Part shown: positions 17,431-26,318 of the stretch, piece after piece
How the letters are laid out: the number at the start of each line of letters is the position of its first letter
Numbering within the stretch: position 1 is the first letter of the stretch
Origin: Campylobacter showae
Lineage (GTDB): Bacteria; Campylobacterota; Campylobacteria; Campylobacterales; Campylobacteraceae
Direction of reading: 5' to 3'
Assembly: GCF_004803815.1 (NCBI RefSeq)
Contig: NZ_CP012544.1
Location: forward strand, 806,001-870,000
DNA: 64,000 nucleotides
Translations under genes and position numbers: made by a program
Notes under the pieces: model-generated
Told to the model about the DNA's origin: nothing
The model's input: only the letters and a program-made list of their open reading frames with translations
Databases searched by the model: none

Positions 17431-17535
17431 ATGTTTGAGGTCAAATTTGATAAATGATTTGACTGCGCGGAGCTGAAGTATTACAAACGCCTAACCCAAA
17501 AGAATCCGCGGCTAAAAATCTACTGCAACGACTAG
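17431..17535 (+). pseudogene. Possible gene remnant with an in-frame TGA
   Basis: The frame from ATG 17431 gives 8 codons, a TGA at 17455, then 25 further codons to TAG at 17533. The second part (FDCAELKYYKRLTQKNPR...IYCND) has the composition of real protein rather than random translation. No family recognised. It may be the tail of a decayed gene or chance. The rest of 17416-17631 shows nothing else I can support. Confidence 0.25.
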
Positions 17536-17631
17536 AGAAATAGAGCGTTAGTAGTGTTGGCCTAGCAAAATCAACAAGTGTATAACAAATCTATTAAAAG
17601 TGCCGTATTTTGGGGATTTAAAAGGATTAGA

Positions 17632-17705
17632 TGGTTACCCTGAAAGGATTCGAACCTCTGTTAGCTGATCCAGAGTCAGCAGTTCTACCACTAAACTACA
17701 GGGTA
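17632..17705 (-). tRNA. tRNA-Gln (anticodon CUG)
   Basis: Read leftward, the sequence folds as a complete cloverleaf: acceptor TACCCTG/CAGGGTA, D stem GTTT/GAAC, anticodon stem GCTGA/TCAGC with loop CTCTGGA (anticodon CTG), T stem AGAGG/CCTTT with loop TTCGAAT, discriminator A and an encoded CCA (17634-17632). The weak U1-A72 pair is characteristic of tRNA-Gln. It reads CAG codons. Confidence 0.95.
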
Positions 17706-17717
17706 ACGATAGGCGAA

Positions 17718-17723
17718 ATTATA
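17718..17723 (-). promoter_or_regulatory. -10 box of the tRNA-Gln promoter
   Basis: TATAAT on the minus strand, 13 bases upstream of the mature 5' end, in the context CGCTATAATTT. Confidence 0.65.
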
Positions 17724-17796
17724 GCGAGCGAAATTTAAATCAGCTTTAATTATCTCAAATTTTAAGAATAAAACCGCAAAAATCGCCACGCAAATT

Positions 17797-19677
17797 TCAC
17801 AGCCCGAATTTTTCAAGATGGGCTAAAAATTTTTCGGGCGGGTAAAAGCCGATGAGGCGCGCGTTTTTTAGCTCGTCTTGCATGTGGCTACCTGCACGAA
17901 AAAATAGGATCGCAGGCGGTCCGATGAGTCCGAATTTTTTCATTATCTGCGCGTCGTCACTGCTATTTTTCGTCACGTCCACTCGCAAAAGAGTAAAATT
18001 TTCTAGCTTTTTTAGCACGGCTTCGTCTTTAAACGTGATCTCGTCAAGCTCGTTACAGCTAGCGCACCAAGTCGCGTAAAAATCGATAAGCACGGGTTTG
18101 GACGAGCTTTTTACCGCATTTTCTAGTTCGGTCAAATTTGACACGGCGATAAAATTTGGCTCATTTTTGCTCAAATTTACGCCTGCGCCGCCTGCATTTT
18201 TAAAGCCTTCGAGCGGATTTAGCGCCGATTTAGCGCCCGAAAACGAACCTACGATCAGTAAGACGGGGTAGATAAAGGCTAGCAGCGCCGCACCTTTTAG
18301 TAGCTTTTTCCCACCGCTTTGCTCGCTACTTATCGTATCAAAAGCTCCGAAAAATACGCTAGCAAACACGCCGATGACGCCGTAAAGTAGCAGCTCTACT
18401 CTAGCACCCAGCACGCGCGCGCTCAGCCAAACCGCCATTATCAGCATGATAAAGCCAAAAAGCGTCTTGATTTTATCCATCCACGCGCCCGGTCGCGGCA
18501 AAATTTTACCCGAGCTCGCCCCGATCAGCAGTAGCGGCACGCCCATGCCAAGCCCCATCGTAAAGAGCGCAAGCCCGCCAAATACCGCGTTTCCGCTCTG
18601 CGCGATATAAAGCAGCGCGCCCGCAAGAGGTGCGGCGACGCAGGGGCTAGCGATGAGCGCAGATAAAAATCCCATCGCAAAAACGCCGATTATGCCGCCT
18701 TTGCTTTGGGCTTTTTTGCTAAGCGCATTTTGCATAGCAAGCGGCATCTGAAGCTCGTAAAGTCCGAACATCGAAAGCGCGAGCGCGACGAAAACGAGGC
18801 TAAAGCCGATCAGTACGGCCGGTGTTTGCAGCACGCTTTGCACGCCCGAGCCAAAAACGCTAGCCGCTACGCCTGCGACCGCGTAGGCGCACGCCATCGC
18901 AAAAACGTAGATAAGAGAGAGGAAAAAGCCGCTCGTGGCGCGAGGGTTTTTACTGTTGCCATTTTTAGCGTGCTGGTTGTCGCTGTCAAATTTGTGCGAG
19001 TTTGCGTCTGACGCACTTAAATTTACGGCACCGTTTTTGCCGTCATGCGCGCTGCTAGCTTGTTTTGAGACGATGATAGATGATAGGATCGGGATCATCG
19101 GAAAGATGCAAGGCGTGAGCGAGAGTAGCAGTCCGTAGCCGAAAAACGTAGCGAGCGAGAGGAGGAAATTTGCGCTGCTAAGGCTTGCGGCGATGGAGTC
19201 TTGCTCAGAAAGCGGGGCTTGCGAGCCGGCAAACTCAGGCTCGGCGGCCTCTATGATCTGCGCGACGGAGTAGCCGCCAAGACCCTTTTTGACGCTAAAT
19301 TTGAGTATTTGCGGTTGGTAGCAGATGCCGTCTTTGGCGCAGCCTTGGTATTCGAGCTTTAGAGTGAAATTTTCGCCGCCACTAAGCCCTTTTAGCAAAT
19401 TTATCGGTACGAAAAGGCTAAATTTATCCGTATAAACCTCGCGTTCGTCGTAAATTTCGCCTTTTGGGAAGTTTAGATGCGAGTTTAAAATTTTATCGCC
19501 TAGACTCGCTGCTAGGCTGTCTTTATAGACATGGATATTTGGCGCGGGGGCAAATCTAAACTCGACGTTTTGCTCGTCGGCGTGTGCGGTGAGACCGAAG
19601 GCTTCTTTGACCGAAAGCGGTTCGGCAAACATAGCGCAGCAAGTCAGAATCGCCGCAAAAATCATCCTAAAAATCAT
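17797..19677 (-). CDS. dsbD: Thiol:disulfide interchange protein DsbD
   Basis: A 626-residue DsbD, which carries electrons from cytoplasmic thioredoxin across the inner membrane to periplasmic thiol proteins such as cytochrome c maturation factors. Order: signal peptide (1-18), periplasmic alpha domain with the YQGCAKDGICYQP cysteine pair near 105-115, eight membrane helices (about 165-470) with conserved LTPCIFPMIPIL and SPCVAAPLAGALLY, and a C-terminal thioredoxin domain with FYATWCASCNELDEITF. A Ser/Asn/His-rich cytoplasmic insertion (about 208-245) after the first helix pair is unusual and poorly conserved in look. Supply of reductant to haem ligation fits the many c-type cytochromes of this window. 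Confidence 0.94.
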   Translation of the reverse strand: MIFRMIFAAILTCCAMFAEPLSVKEAFGLTAHADEQNVEFRFAPAPNIHVYKDSLAASLGDKILNSHLNFPKGEIYDEREVYTDKFSLFVPINLLKGLSGGENFTLKLEYQGCAKDGICYQPQILKFSVKKGLGGYSVAQIIEAAEPEFAGSQAPLSEQDSIAASLSSANFLLSLATFFGYGLLLSLTPCIFPMIPILSSIIVSKQASSAHDGKNGAVNLSASDANSHKFDSDNQHAKNGNSKNPRATSGFFLSLIYVFAMACAYAVAGVAASVFGSGVQSVLQTPAVLIGFSLVFVALALSMFGLYELQMPLAMQNALSKKAQSKGGIIGVFAMGFLSALIASPCVAAPLAGALLYIAQSGNAVFGGLALFTMGLGMGVPLLLIGASSGKILPRPGAWMDKIKTLFGFIMLIMAVWLSARVLGARVELLLYGVIGVFASVFFGAFDTISSEQSGGKKLLKGAALLAFIYPVLLIVGSFSGAKSALNPLEGFKNAGGAGVNLSKNEPNFIAVSNLTELENAVKSSSKPVLIDFYATWCASCNELDEITFKDEAVLKKLENFTLLRVDVTKNSSDDAQIMKKFGLIGPPAILFFRAGSHMQDELKNARLIGFYPPEKFLAHLEKFGL

Positions 19678-19815
19678 AATATTCCTTGAAATTTTTGTCG
19701 CATTTTACACAAGCTCCCATAAAGTCAGCGTTAAATGTTAAATTAAGAGGCGTATTTTAGCTAAATTTTAATTATTTGATAGTAACATTTTAAAAATGTC
19801 CAAAGGAGGTTTAGA

Positions 19816-20625
19816 GTGAGTAAAAACGGCACGGATAGCGTAAAATTCGACTACGAGCACGAGCTTCGAAAGCTGCAAATCGAGCTTTTAAAATTTCAAA
19901 ATCACGTAAAAGAGCAGGGTCTGCGCGTACTCATAATCATCGAGGGGCGCGACGCGGCGGGCAAGGGCGGCTCGATAAAGCGCCTAACCGAGCATCTAAA
20001 TCCGCGCGGTTGCCGCATCGTGGCGCTTGAAAAGCCAAGCGACGTCGAGCGCTCGCAGTGGTATTTTCAGCGTTACGTCGCGCATTTACCAAGCGCTGGC
20101 GAGATCGTGATCTTTGACCGCTCGTGGTACAACCGCGCTGGCGTAGAGCCCGTGATGGGCTTTTGCACACAGGAGGAGCACAAGGAGTTTTTGCGCGAAG
20201 TGCCTAAATTTGAGGAGATGATTAAAAACTCGGGCATTATTTTTTTTAAATTTTACCTCTCAGTTTCAAAAGAGGAGCAAAAAAAGCGTTTCAAAGAGCG
20301 CCTCACCGACCCGCTAAAGCAGTTTAAAATCTCCCCAGTAGACGAGAAAAGCCAGGAGCTCTGGGATCAGTACACCATCGCCAAGTACTCGATGCTGCTA
20401 GCCTCAAACACGCCGTTTTGTCCGTGGACCATCATCGTCTCAGACAGTAAAAAGCAGGCTCGCATAAATCTTTTTAGATACATCCTAGCAAACGTCGAAT
20501 ACCCGAAAAAAATAGACGCCAAAAACTTTGAGTGCGACGAAAACGTCGTAAGAAGCGGCGAGGAAGAGATACGCCAGATGGAGGCAAATCTCAAAAACGA
20601 GAAGTTGTCCAAGATGAACGGGTAG
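19816..20625 (+). CDS. ppk2: Polyphosphate kinase 2
   Basis: A 269-residue PPK2 of the class that uses polyphosphate to phosphorylate nucleoside diphosphates. Walker A GRDAAGKGGSIKR (about 42-54), the lid segment FQRYVAHLPSAGEIVIFDRSWYNRAGVEPVMGFC with Walker B FDRSWYNR, and the DPLKQFKISPVDEKSQELWDQYT block are typical. Start is GTG with AAAGGAGG ten bases upstream. C. jejuni PPK2 is linked to stress survival and virulence. It is alone on its strand, divergent from dsbD; no clear terminator follows. Confidence 0.95.
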   Translation: MSKNGTDSVKFDYEHELRKLQIELLKFQNHVKEQGLRVLIIIEGRDAAGKGGSIKRLTEHLNPRGCRIVALEKPSDVERSQWYFQRYVAHLPSAGEIVIFDRSWYNRAGVEPVMGFCTQEEHKEFLREVPKFEEMIKNSGIIFFKFYLSVSKEEQKKRFKERLTDPLKQFKISPVDEKSQELWDQYTIAKYSMLLASNTPFCPWTIIVSDSKKQARINLFRYILANVEYPKKIDAKNFECDENVVRSGEEEIRQMEANLKNEKLSKMNG

Positions 20626-20872
20626 GGCGAGCTTGGGTCAAATTTGACGTGCGGCGCGGCAAACGGTCTCGCGAGAATTTGCCTAAATGTGTCAAATTTG
20701 ACTCGGCCGTCCCGCACCTTTTTGATACGAACGGCAAAATCGGCACTTATCCGTTTCAATTTAATAGCCTCTTTTGCAAATTGAACAAAGCTAAGCTAAA
20801 ATTTAACTCAAACCATAAATGGACTTGTTTTTTAGTCTTAATGATTAAAAATATTCAATTTAACGAGCCAGC

Positions 20873-21472
20873 TTAGCTCTCTTTGCTTTTCTGCTCTTCT
20901 TGAATTATATTTATACGATTCCAAGAGATAAAGTAAAGTATTTGTGTTATTACAAATATTATTATAGTTATACCAAAGCCGTATCTTATCTCATCGGTTA
21001 TCCAAAATGAGTTTAAAAGCATGTAAAGGGTAGTAGATAGCGCGATAAAACAAAGAATGTAGCCATATATGCACCATCTAAATAGCTTTACGCCGGTTAT
21101 CTTAGCGAGTTCAAAAAACATCAATGCCCACATACAAATTAAAAATAATATACTTAAAGCTCCTAAAGCAATACCGGCATTTAGAGGCATGTTTGGGTTA
21201 TCTAAAGCAGGAATAGTTATGAGATTTGAAAATATTATACCCAAAATAAATAGTGTATAAAAAGTCATCAAAGATGATGATTTGGCGATATTGGCAATCC
21301 CTGAAACGGCAACATACATAAGTATTAGCCAAATTAAGCGAAATACTATGCCTCCGACTGACCATTCACTATTCCACATAAATAAGCTGGCTATAAAAAA
21401 TACATTTGCAAAAGATGCAAAATCCTTTATGTGTTCTAATTTATTATTAAAAATTTCGTTATCATTTTCCAC
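20873..21472 (-). CDS. Multi-pass membrane protein of a locally amplified family (copy E)
   Basis: A 199-residue protein with six predicted transmembrane helices and short polar ends. It shares two features with five other genes in this window (21638, 22222, 22896, 42280, 46243): a motif of type L-[AG]-x-x-T-x-x-x-x-F before the fifth helix (here ELAKITGVKLF) and an aromatic end motif [AS]-W-x-x-[IV] after the last helix (here SWNRINI). No function is recognised. The gene and its flanks are clearly more AT-rich than neighbours, with AAT/ATT/ATA codons frequent, so it may have been acquired or exchanged separately. It is convergent with ppk2. Confidence 0.75.
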   Translation of the reverse strand: MENDNEIFNNKLEHIKDFASFANVFFIASLFMWNSEWSVGGIVFRLIWLILMYVAVSGIANIAKSSSLMTFYTLFILGIIFSNLITIPALDNPNMPLNAGIALGALSILFLICMWALMFFELAKITGVKLFRWCIYGYILCFIALSTTLYMLLNSFWITDEIRYGFGITIIIFVITQILYFISWNRINIIQEEQKSKES

Positions 21473-21637
21473 ATGTTTCCCTTTTTCTTAATTTTGAAAA
21501 TTTACTGATTATATTTGATCCAAGAGACCAAATTTACTTTTATTATAGTTTTTATTTGCTAAAAAATATCTTTATATAAAACGACTTAGATTTAAGTTGT
21601 GTTAGTTAATTTTATGAAATTTTACAGCAGAATTTGA

Positions 21638-22229
21638 CTAAACATCCTCCATATTTTCCACGCCACACCACGCACCAACGAGCAGAGCTTGAGCCGTCGC
21701 CGTTATCAAGATATTGGTCCAGTGGAGCGCGCCGCCGATTTGCGCTTTTGCAAAAACCGCGATGTAGCCGGATAAAACCGAGAGTATAAACATGTAGGCA
21801 TAAATTTTAAACAGCGGATTTTGCGTGACGCGCCAACCTAAAATTTAAAATCGTCCAAGAAATCGCCGACAAAGTAAATAATGTAAAAAATATAAGCATA
21901 AACTCGGCGCTATAAAATCTTTCCTTTAAATATACCGTTGTCAGCATGGCAATCCCAAAAGTCCAACTCGCATGAAACGGCCGCATAAGATCCAACTCGC
22001 ATAGAGGCTGAAGCACTCTAAGAGCCACGTAAAAACAAACGAGTGCGCCTATGGATGCGAGCACCCAATGATTTTTGTTTTGAAACTGCGGCGAAAAAGC
22101 TACAATGTAAAACGACAAAATAGTAAGCGACGCGCAAAGAGCCGCTAAAAATCCAAAATTTCTTGCGTTTTTTATGATTTGGGCTCTGTCTTCGGTCAAA
22201 TTTTGTTCGTTTTTTCTCAACTCATTCAT
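21638..22229 (-). pseudogene. Frameshifted membrane protein of the amplified family (copy D)
   Basis: The first frame (from ATG 22229) ends early at 21807 after 140 residues, in ILNFRLARHAKSAV. Skipping one base in the AAATTTT run near 21840-21847 continues in the next frame with VTQNPLFKIYAYM and ends in VGAWCGVENMEDV at TAG 21638. Both motifs match the other copies (VTQN-x-[LM]-F and AW-x-x-V-x-N), and the restored length (about 196) matches the 197-199 residue copies. This is therefore one gene broken by a single-base insertion, or a sequencing error in a short homopolymer. Its start overlaps the end of copy C by eight bases. Confidence 0.75.
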
Positions 22230-22892
22230 CCTTTATCATAGTCCAAGCGTATAGGTAAAACGCAGTCGGCAGCACGTAGAGTATCGCGATGGCTAGCGCT
22301 GCAAACAGTATGGAAAAGACCGCCGTAAAATAGCCTATGGATAGCATTATCTGCAGCGCAAAGGCGATAACAAAGCTAGTGATAGCGAAAAATACGTAAG
22401 TCTTAAAAAGATTGTTTTCTGTAATCTTTGCAAGGCTGAAATTTAACTTAGCCCAAAGGACGGCAAGATAGACGGCGATAGCCAGTATAAAAAGCCCGCC
22501 AGCCCAGTACCAGCAGTAGCAGGTCGGTCCTCTATGCCGCGTATAAAGCCAAACACTATACCAACTGCCGCAAATATGATAGATACAAAAATCATCTGTT
22601 TATAGATGCTAAGCACGTCGGCGTCGTAAATTTCCTCTAGTTTTTTAAGTGCATGCCACATATAAACGGCCGCGGCGAGAAAAAGCACGAAATTTACCGA
22701 GCCTTCAAGCAGTTTTATCAGCTGCTCTTGTGCCTCGCTGTGCGGCCGCGTAAATATCAGATAAAGCTTGGCAAAAAACGATACGGCAACGGTCGCTAGC
22801 ATAAGCCGGCACGAGATTATACCTTGCCTTTTGGCTTCTTTTAGCACCTTTTGGTTATATGATGTCTCTTGCATGTTTATCCTTTCGGTCAA
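22222..22892 (-). pseudogene. Frameshifted membrane protein of the amplified family (copy C)
   Basis: The frame from ATG 22892 is diverted after ...GIEDRP and stops at 22443. One base added between about 22505 and 22530 restores a frame running WAGGLFILAIAVYLAVLWAK, then FSLAKITENNLFKTY and ending YLYAWTMIKDE at TGA 22222. Both family motifs (LAKITENNLF and AWTMI) occur only in the second frame, so the intact gene would encode about 223 residues with six helices. Cause: a one-base deletion, or a base-calling error. The upstream gene (copy B) ends four bases away, so B, C and D look like one operon. Confidence 0.75.
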
Positions 22893-22895
22893 ATT

Positions 22896-23618
22896 TTATC
22901 TATTTATTTTGATTTGGTCGGCGTCAAATTTGAGCTCCGTTGCTTGCTCGTGTTGAGCGCTAAAATTCGGCTCGCTTGCGTTTTGGGCGCTTAAATTTGG
23001 CCTATCGCCGTGCTGGTTGGTCAAATTTATCTCGATTTCGCCTTGCTCGTTTGAGAAATTTTCCACGCTGATCCACGCTGCGAGTAATACGCCCGAAGTC
23101 GCTAGATCAAAGGGCGCGTTGACAAGAGGTGCAAATTTGGCGGCGGTAGCGATGAGAGCTGGCGAGAGGACCTCTAGTATGCCATAAATAAAGTTTGCAC
23201 CCAGGCTAGCGGCAAGCATCCACGCGTAAATGCTAAAAAGCGCGCAGCTTGAGGCCTTTGCGAGTTTGAGATTTATGACGACCCACGCGATAGAGACGGC
23301 AAATACGGCAAGCGGTATGATGACGTCAGAGATGAGGCTGAGATAATTTTTATCAAAAACGTAGAGCGCGACCGTGCAGAGGATTACGGCTAAAAAGCCG
23401 TTGTAGGCGTATTTAAAGATAGTAAAGACGTTTGAGTTTGATAGCTCCTGCGCACGGATAAGCGCATAGTGGAAAAACGTCAGCGCAAACAGCCACGCTA
23501 GCGTGCGAACGATCCAAAACAGGCTCTGATCGCTAGTTAGAAAACTCGCATTCGCACACAGGATGCAAACTGCGCCGAGGATGCCTTGCGTTCTTGCTTT
23601 GTTAAAATTTCTATTCAT
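22896..23618 (-). CDS. Multi-pass membrane protein of the amplified family (copy B)
   Basis: A 240-residue protein with six predicted helices. The family motif appears as INLKLAKASSCALFSIYAW and the end motif as AAWISVENF. Unlike the other copies it has a 45-residue hydrophilic tail with three near repeats (NLTNQHGDR, NLSAQNASE, NFSAQHEQA) likely to be cytoplasmic and disordered. It is the first gene of a B-C-D run transcribed leftward, downstream of the flavoprotein locus. No function recognised; the small size and absence of charged residues in helices argue against a primary transporter of known type. Confidence 0.75.
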   Translation of the reverse strand: MNRNFNKARTQGILGAVCILCANASFLTSDQSLFWIVRTLAWLFALTFFHYALIRAQELSNSNVFTIFKYAYNGFLAVILCTVALYVFDKNYLSLISDVIIPLAVFAVSIAWVVINLKLAKASSCALFSIYAWMLAASLGANFIYGILEVLSPALIATAAKFAPLVNAPFDLATSGVLLAAWISVENFSNEQGEIEINLTNQHGDRPNLSAQNASEPNFSAQHEQATELKFDADQIKINR

Positions 23619-23863
23619 TTTTTTCTTTCGGTGGTTTTGGTTTTAAATTTGCAAAATTTGACGCTCAAATTTTCGTCAAATTTAAGTGATTGTAAAAGAG
23701 AAAATATACATAAATTTGTTTTAAACAGTTATTAAATTTAAGCGCCGAATTTGATTATTTGATTTACAACCAATTACCGCAAAATTTATGAAAGGTGCAG
23801 TTAAATTTATAGCGTAGATATATTAAGTAATAAACTGTTAAAGCCAGAAATGCTTAGCGCAGA

Positions 23864-23884
23864 GGGGGGGGATTTTGCTCCCCC
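23864..23884. repeat. G8 tract in a hairpin after the first flavoprotein gene
   Basis: Eight consecutive G (23864-23871) can pair with CCCCC at 23880-23884 across an ATTTTGCT loop. It sits nine bases beyond the flavoprotein stop. No T-run follows on the minus strand, so termination is uncertain. G8 is at the length where Campylobacter tracts begin to slip, but no reading frame crosses it. Confidence 0.6.
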
Positions 23885-23892
23885 TTGTAGAG

Positions 23893-25434
23893 TTAAATAT
23901 TTTCTCCCGCTATCATACCAAACGTTAGGCAGTCTAGTATCGCGCAGCTACCTAGCCTGCTAGCTCCGTGCGTACCGCCTGTAACCTCGCCCGCGGCGTA
24001 TAGACCGGCGATCGGCTCGTCGTCGATATTTAGGACTTGCGCTTTGGTGTTGATCTTTACGCCGCCCATGGTATGGTGCAGCTTCGGAGCGCCGCGCATA
24101 GCGTAAAACGGCGGTTTTGAGACCGTGATGCCGTCGGTTAGTTTCATCGGTTTACCGAAATCCTTATCGATGCCCGACGCCACAAAGCCGTTATAGCGCT
24201 CGGCGGTCTTGGTTAGCTCGCCCGCAGGTATTTTATAAAACGCCGCCAGCTCCTCAAGGGTGTCGAATTTTTTAATTACGCCGCTATTCATCGGATTTTC
24301 GAGGTCGCTCGGCACTAGTTTTGCCGCAGCTACGGAGTCGCAGAGGTTTATTGGGTAGCTGTTTGCCTTGGCGTCGATGATTTTAAACATCGCGTCGGCT
24401 CTGATTTTGCGGTCGGCTAGCTCGTTCATATAGCGTTTGCCGGTTTTCGGATCAACGGAAAATCCGTAGCGGAAGCTAGCTTGCGCGGCAAATTTGCTCG
24501 TGATGCCGTTGCCCTTTTCGTCTGGGCATTTGTACGGGATATACTGGATCCAGCCGACTTGCACCGGTAGCGCGCCTGCCTTAAACGCTGAGATGAGCGC
24601 ACCTGCAGTAGCTCCAGGGTGGTTTGTAGTGTCAAACTCTGGCACGGCGCGAGGGTCTTGGAGTTTTCTAAAGAATTTATCGCTACAAAAGCCGCCGCTT
24701 GCGAGTATGACGCCTTTTTTAGCCTTGATGATTTTCTTGTCGCCGCCTTTGTTTTCTCGGTCGTCGCTAAAGAGATCTTTGTCGAATTTATAGTTTTCTC
24801 TCACGGTTACGCCTACTACGCGACCGCTCTCGTCGGTTACGAAGTCGTCAAATTTCGTACGAGTACGAAGCTCGCAACCGTCTGATTTTTTAAAGGATTC
24901 TACGAGAGGCTGCACGATGCCAGAGCCGCTAGTGTTTTCGGTGTAGTACGTTCTAGGCACGCTATGACCGCCCTCTAGGATGAGTTTGTCTAGGTATTTT
25001 GCGCCGTGTTTGACTGTAAAGTTAAACGTATCTACGGCGCGGTCGGCTAGCACTTCAAGTAGCTCGACGTGATTTAGCCCAAGACCCGCCTTTACGCAGT
25101 CGGCGATGAAAATCTCTTTTGAGTCTTTAACGCCGTTTTTCTTTTGTAGTTCGCTTCCTGGTACGGCAAAAATTCCGCCGTTTACGACGCTGTTTCCGCC
25201 AACGCGACCCATTTTTTCTAGGATTAGCACCTTGTTTCCGCGTTCGCTCGCTTTGATGCCCGCTGCAAGACCCGCAAATCCGCTGCCGATGATGACGACG
25301 TCCCATTCCTCGTCAAATTTTACGTCTTTTGCGCTTACTGTGGCTTCTGCATTTACCGCTCCTAGCGCAAGCGCACCGGCACCTACTAAGCTCATTTTGA
25401 GCATGTCGCGTCTTGAAACGTTACTTTTTGCCAT
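23893..25434 (-). CDS. Tat-exported periplasmic flavoprotein reductase (FccA/fumarate reductase-like), copy 1
   Basis: A 513-residue FAD protein. A twin-arginine signal (SRRDMLKMSLVGAGALALG) is followed by the dinucleotide fold VVIIGSGFAGLAAGIKA near 47-63 and the FAD motifs NSVVNGGIFAV and GLYAAGEVTGGTHGASRLGS. Residues expected for fumarate-type catalysis are present: Arg in GKRYMNELADRKIR, His in LHHTMGGVKI and Arg in GASRLG. The substrate pocket segment reads GGHSVPRTYYTENTSGSG, different from copy 2. It has no haem domain; electrons should come from the cytochromes encoded at 25647-26755. Fumarate, methacrylate/crotonate or urocanate-like substrates are possible. Resembles FccA of Wolinella succinogenes. 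Confidence 0.85.
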   Translation of the reverse strand: MAKSNVSRRDMLKMSLVGAGALALGAVNAEATVSAKDVKFDEEWDVVIIGSGFAGLAAGIKASERGNKVLILEKMGRVGGNSVVNGGIFAVPGSELQKKNGVKDSKEIFIADCVKAGLGLNHVELLEVLADRAVDTFNFTVKHGAKYLDKLILEGGHSVPRTYYTENTSGSGIVQPLVESFKKSDGCELRTRTKFDDFVTDESGRVVGVTVRENYKFDKDLFSDDRENKGGDKKIIKAKKGVILASGGFCSDKFFRKLQDPRAVPEFDTTNHPGATAGALISAFKAGALPVQVGWIQYIPYKCPDEKGNGITSKFAAQASFRYGFSVDPKTGKRYMNELADRKIRADAMFKIIDAKANSYPINLCDSVAAAKLVPSDLENPMNSGVIKKFDTLEELAAFYKIPAGELTKTAERYNGFVASGIDKDFGKPMKLTDGITVSKPPFYAMRGAPKLHHTMGGVKINTKAQVLNIDDEPIAGLYAAGEVTGGTHGASRLGSCAILDCLTFGMIAGENI

Positions 25435-25646
25435 GATTCTCTCCTTGAAATTTAGATATTAAATTACAAATTTTATATATACATAAGTATTTAATAAAAT
25501 TTGTTTTTTATATTAAAAATTGTACTGCAGTATCGCGTAAACCAAACTTAATTTTGAGATAATTGTATTAAGTTATTTTAAATTTTTATTATATTTTAAG
25601 AAGATAGTCTGATTTTATACAGACTATCTTAAATTTTAGAGTTAAT

Positions 25647-26318
25647 TTACTTAGTCGCGTTTTTATCCGCTTTATCTTCACCCTTCACCTCTTTAGGCCC
25701 CACATAATCCTCCCCGAAATATGCCTTTTTTATCTCTTCTTTTTTGATTGCGGCTTTCTTTTCGTAGATTTTGTATTCAGGCTTCCAGTAGTTTAGCATA
25801 TTGTTTAGCCCGCTGTGGCCTACCTCGGCGTGACAGCTAGCGCAGGTTAGTTGCTTATCCGTATTTAGCAAGCTTTGATAGTGAGCGTGCATTTTTTGAG
25901 CTTGCGGGCTCGTTAGTTTATTATCCACCAAATTCGTATGGCAGCTAACGCAACCGTTGTCAAATACGAAGTGCTCTCTTTTCTCTCTGTTTTTATGCCA
26001 GTCTATAGCCTCCGGATCTTTAAAGAAATGAATATATCCCTCCATTAGTCCGTTTTTGGCTTTAACTAAGACGTATTTGGCTAGGTTGTCGTGAGGTATG
26101 TGGCAGTCTACGCATTTAGCCCTTACTCCGCTTTTACCCTTGCCGCTGTGAACGTCGTTACTATAAGCTATAACCATAGGATCCATCTCGTGGCATACTA
26201 CGCAAAACTTCTCTCCGCTAGTTTCTTCTAGGGCGTAATGTACGGGCAGTACGACTAAAAACCCTATAATGCCGCTTACTAATATAATAAGCGCTAGTAC
26301 TTTCTTTGAAATTTTCAT
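25647..26318 (-). CDS. NapC/NrfH-type tetrahaem quinol dehydrogenase
   Basis: A 223-residue membrane-anchored cytochrome c with one N-terminal helix (about 7-27) and four CxxCH haem sites (CVVCH, CVDCH, CVSCH, CASCH). Such proteins oxidise menaquinol and pass electrons to periplasmic cytochromes. I chose ATG 26318, which overlaps the stop of the preceding cytochrome gene (ATGA), over an upstream in-frame ATG at 26369 that lacks a plausible signal. The C-terminal 45 residues are Lys/Glu-rich and charged. With the small tetrahaem cytochrome and the flavoproteins it would form a quinol-to-flavoprotein chain, as proposed for the Wolinella fcc genes. Confidence 0.88.
   Translation of the reverse strand: MKISKKVLALIILVSGIIGFLVVLPVHYALEETSGEKFCVVCHEMDPMVIAYSNDVHSGKGKSGVRAKCVDCHIPHDNLAKYVLVKAKNGLMEGYIHFFKDPEAIDWHKNREKREHFVFDNGCVSCHTNLVDNKLTSPQAQKMHAHYQSLLNTDKQLTCASCHAEVGHSGLNNMLNYWKPEYKIYEKKAAIKKEEIKKAYFGEDYVGPKEVKGEDKADKNATK

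Noticed and set aside
20640-20710. Two GTCAAATTTGAC palindromes after ppk2 as a paired operator
   Set aside because: This word occurs all over the window as part of the AAATTT signature, so a specific role here is not supported.
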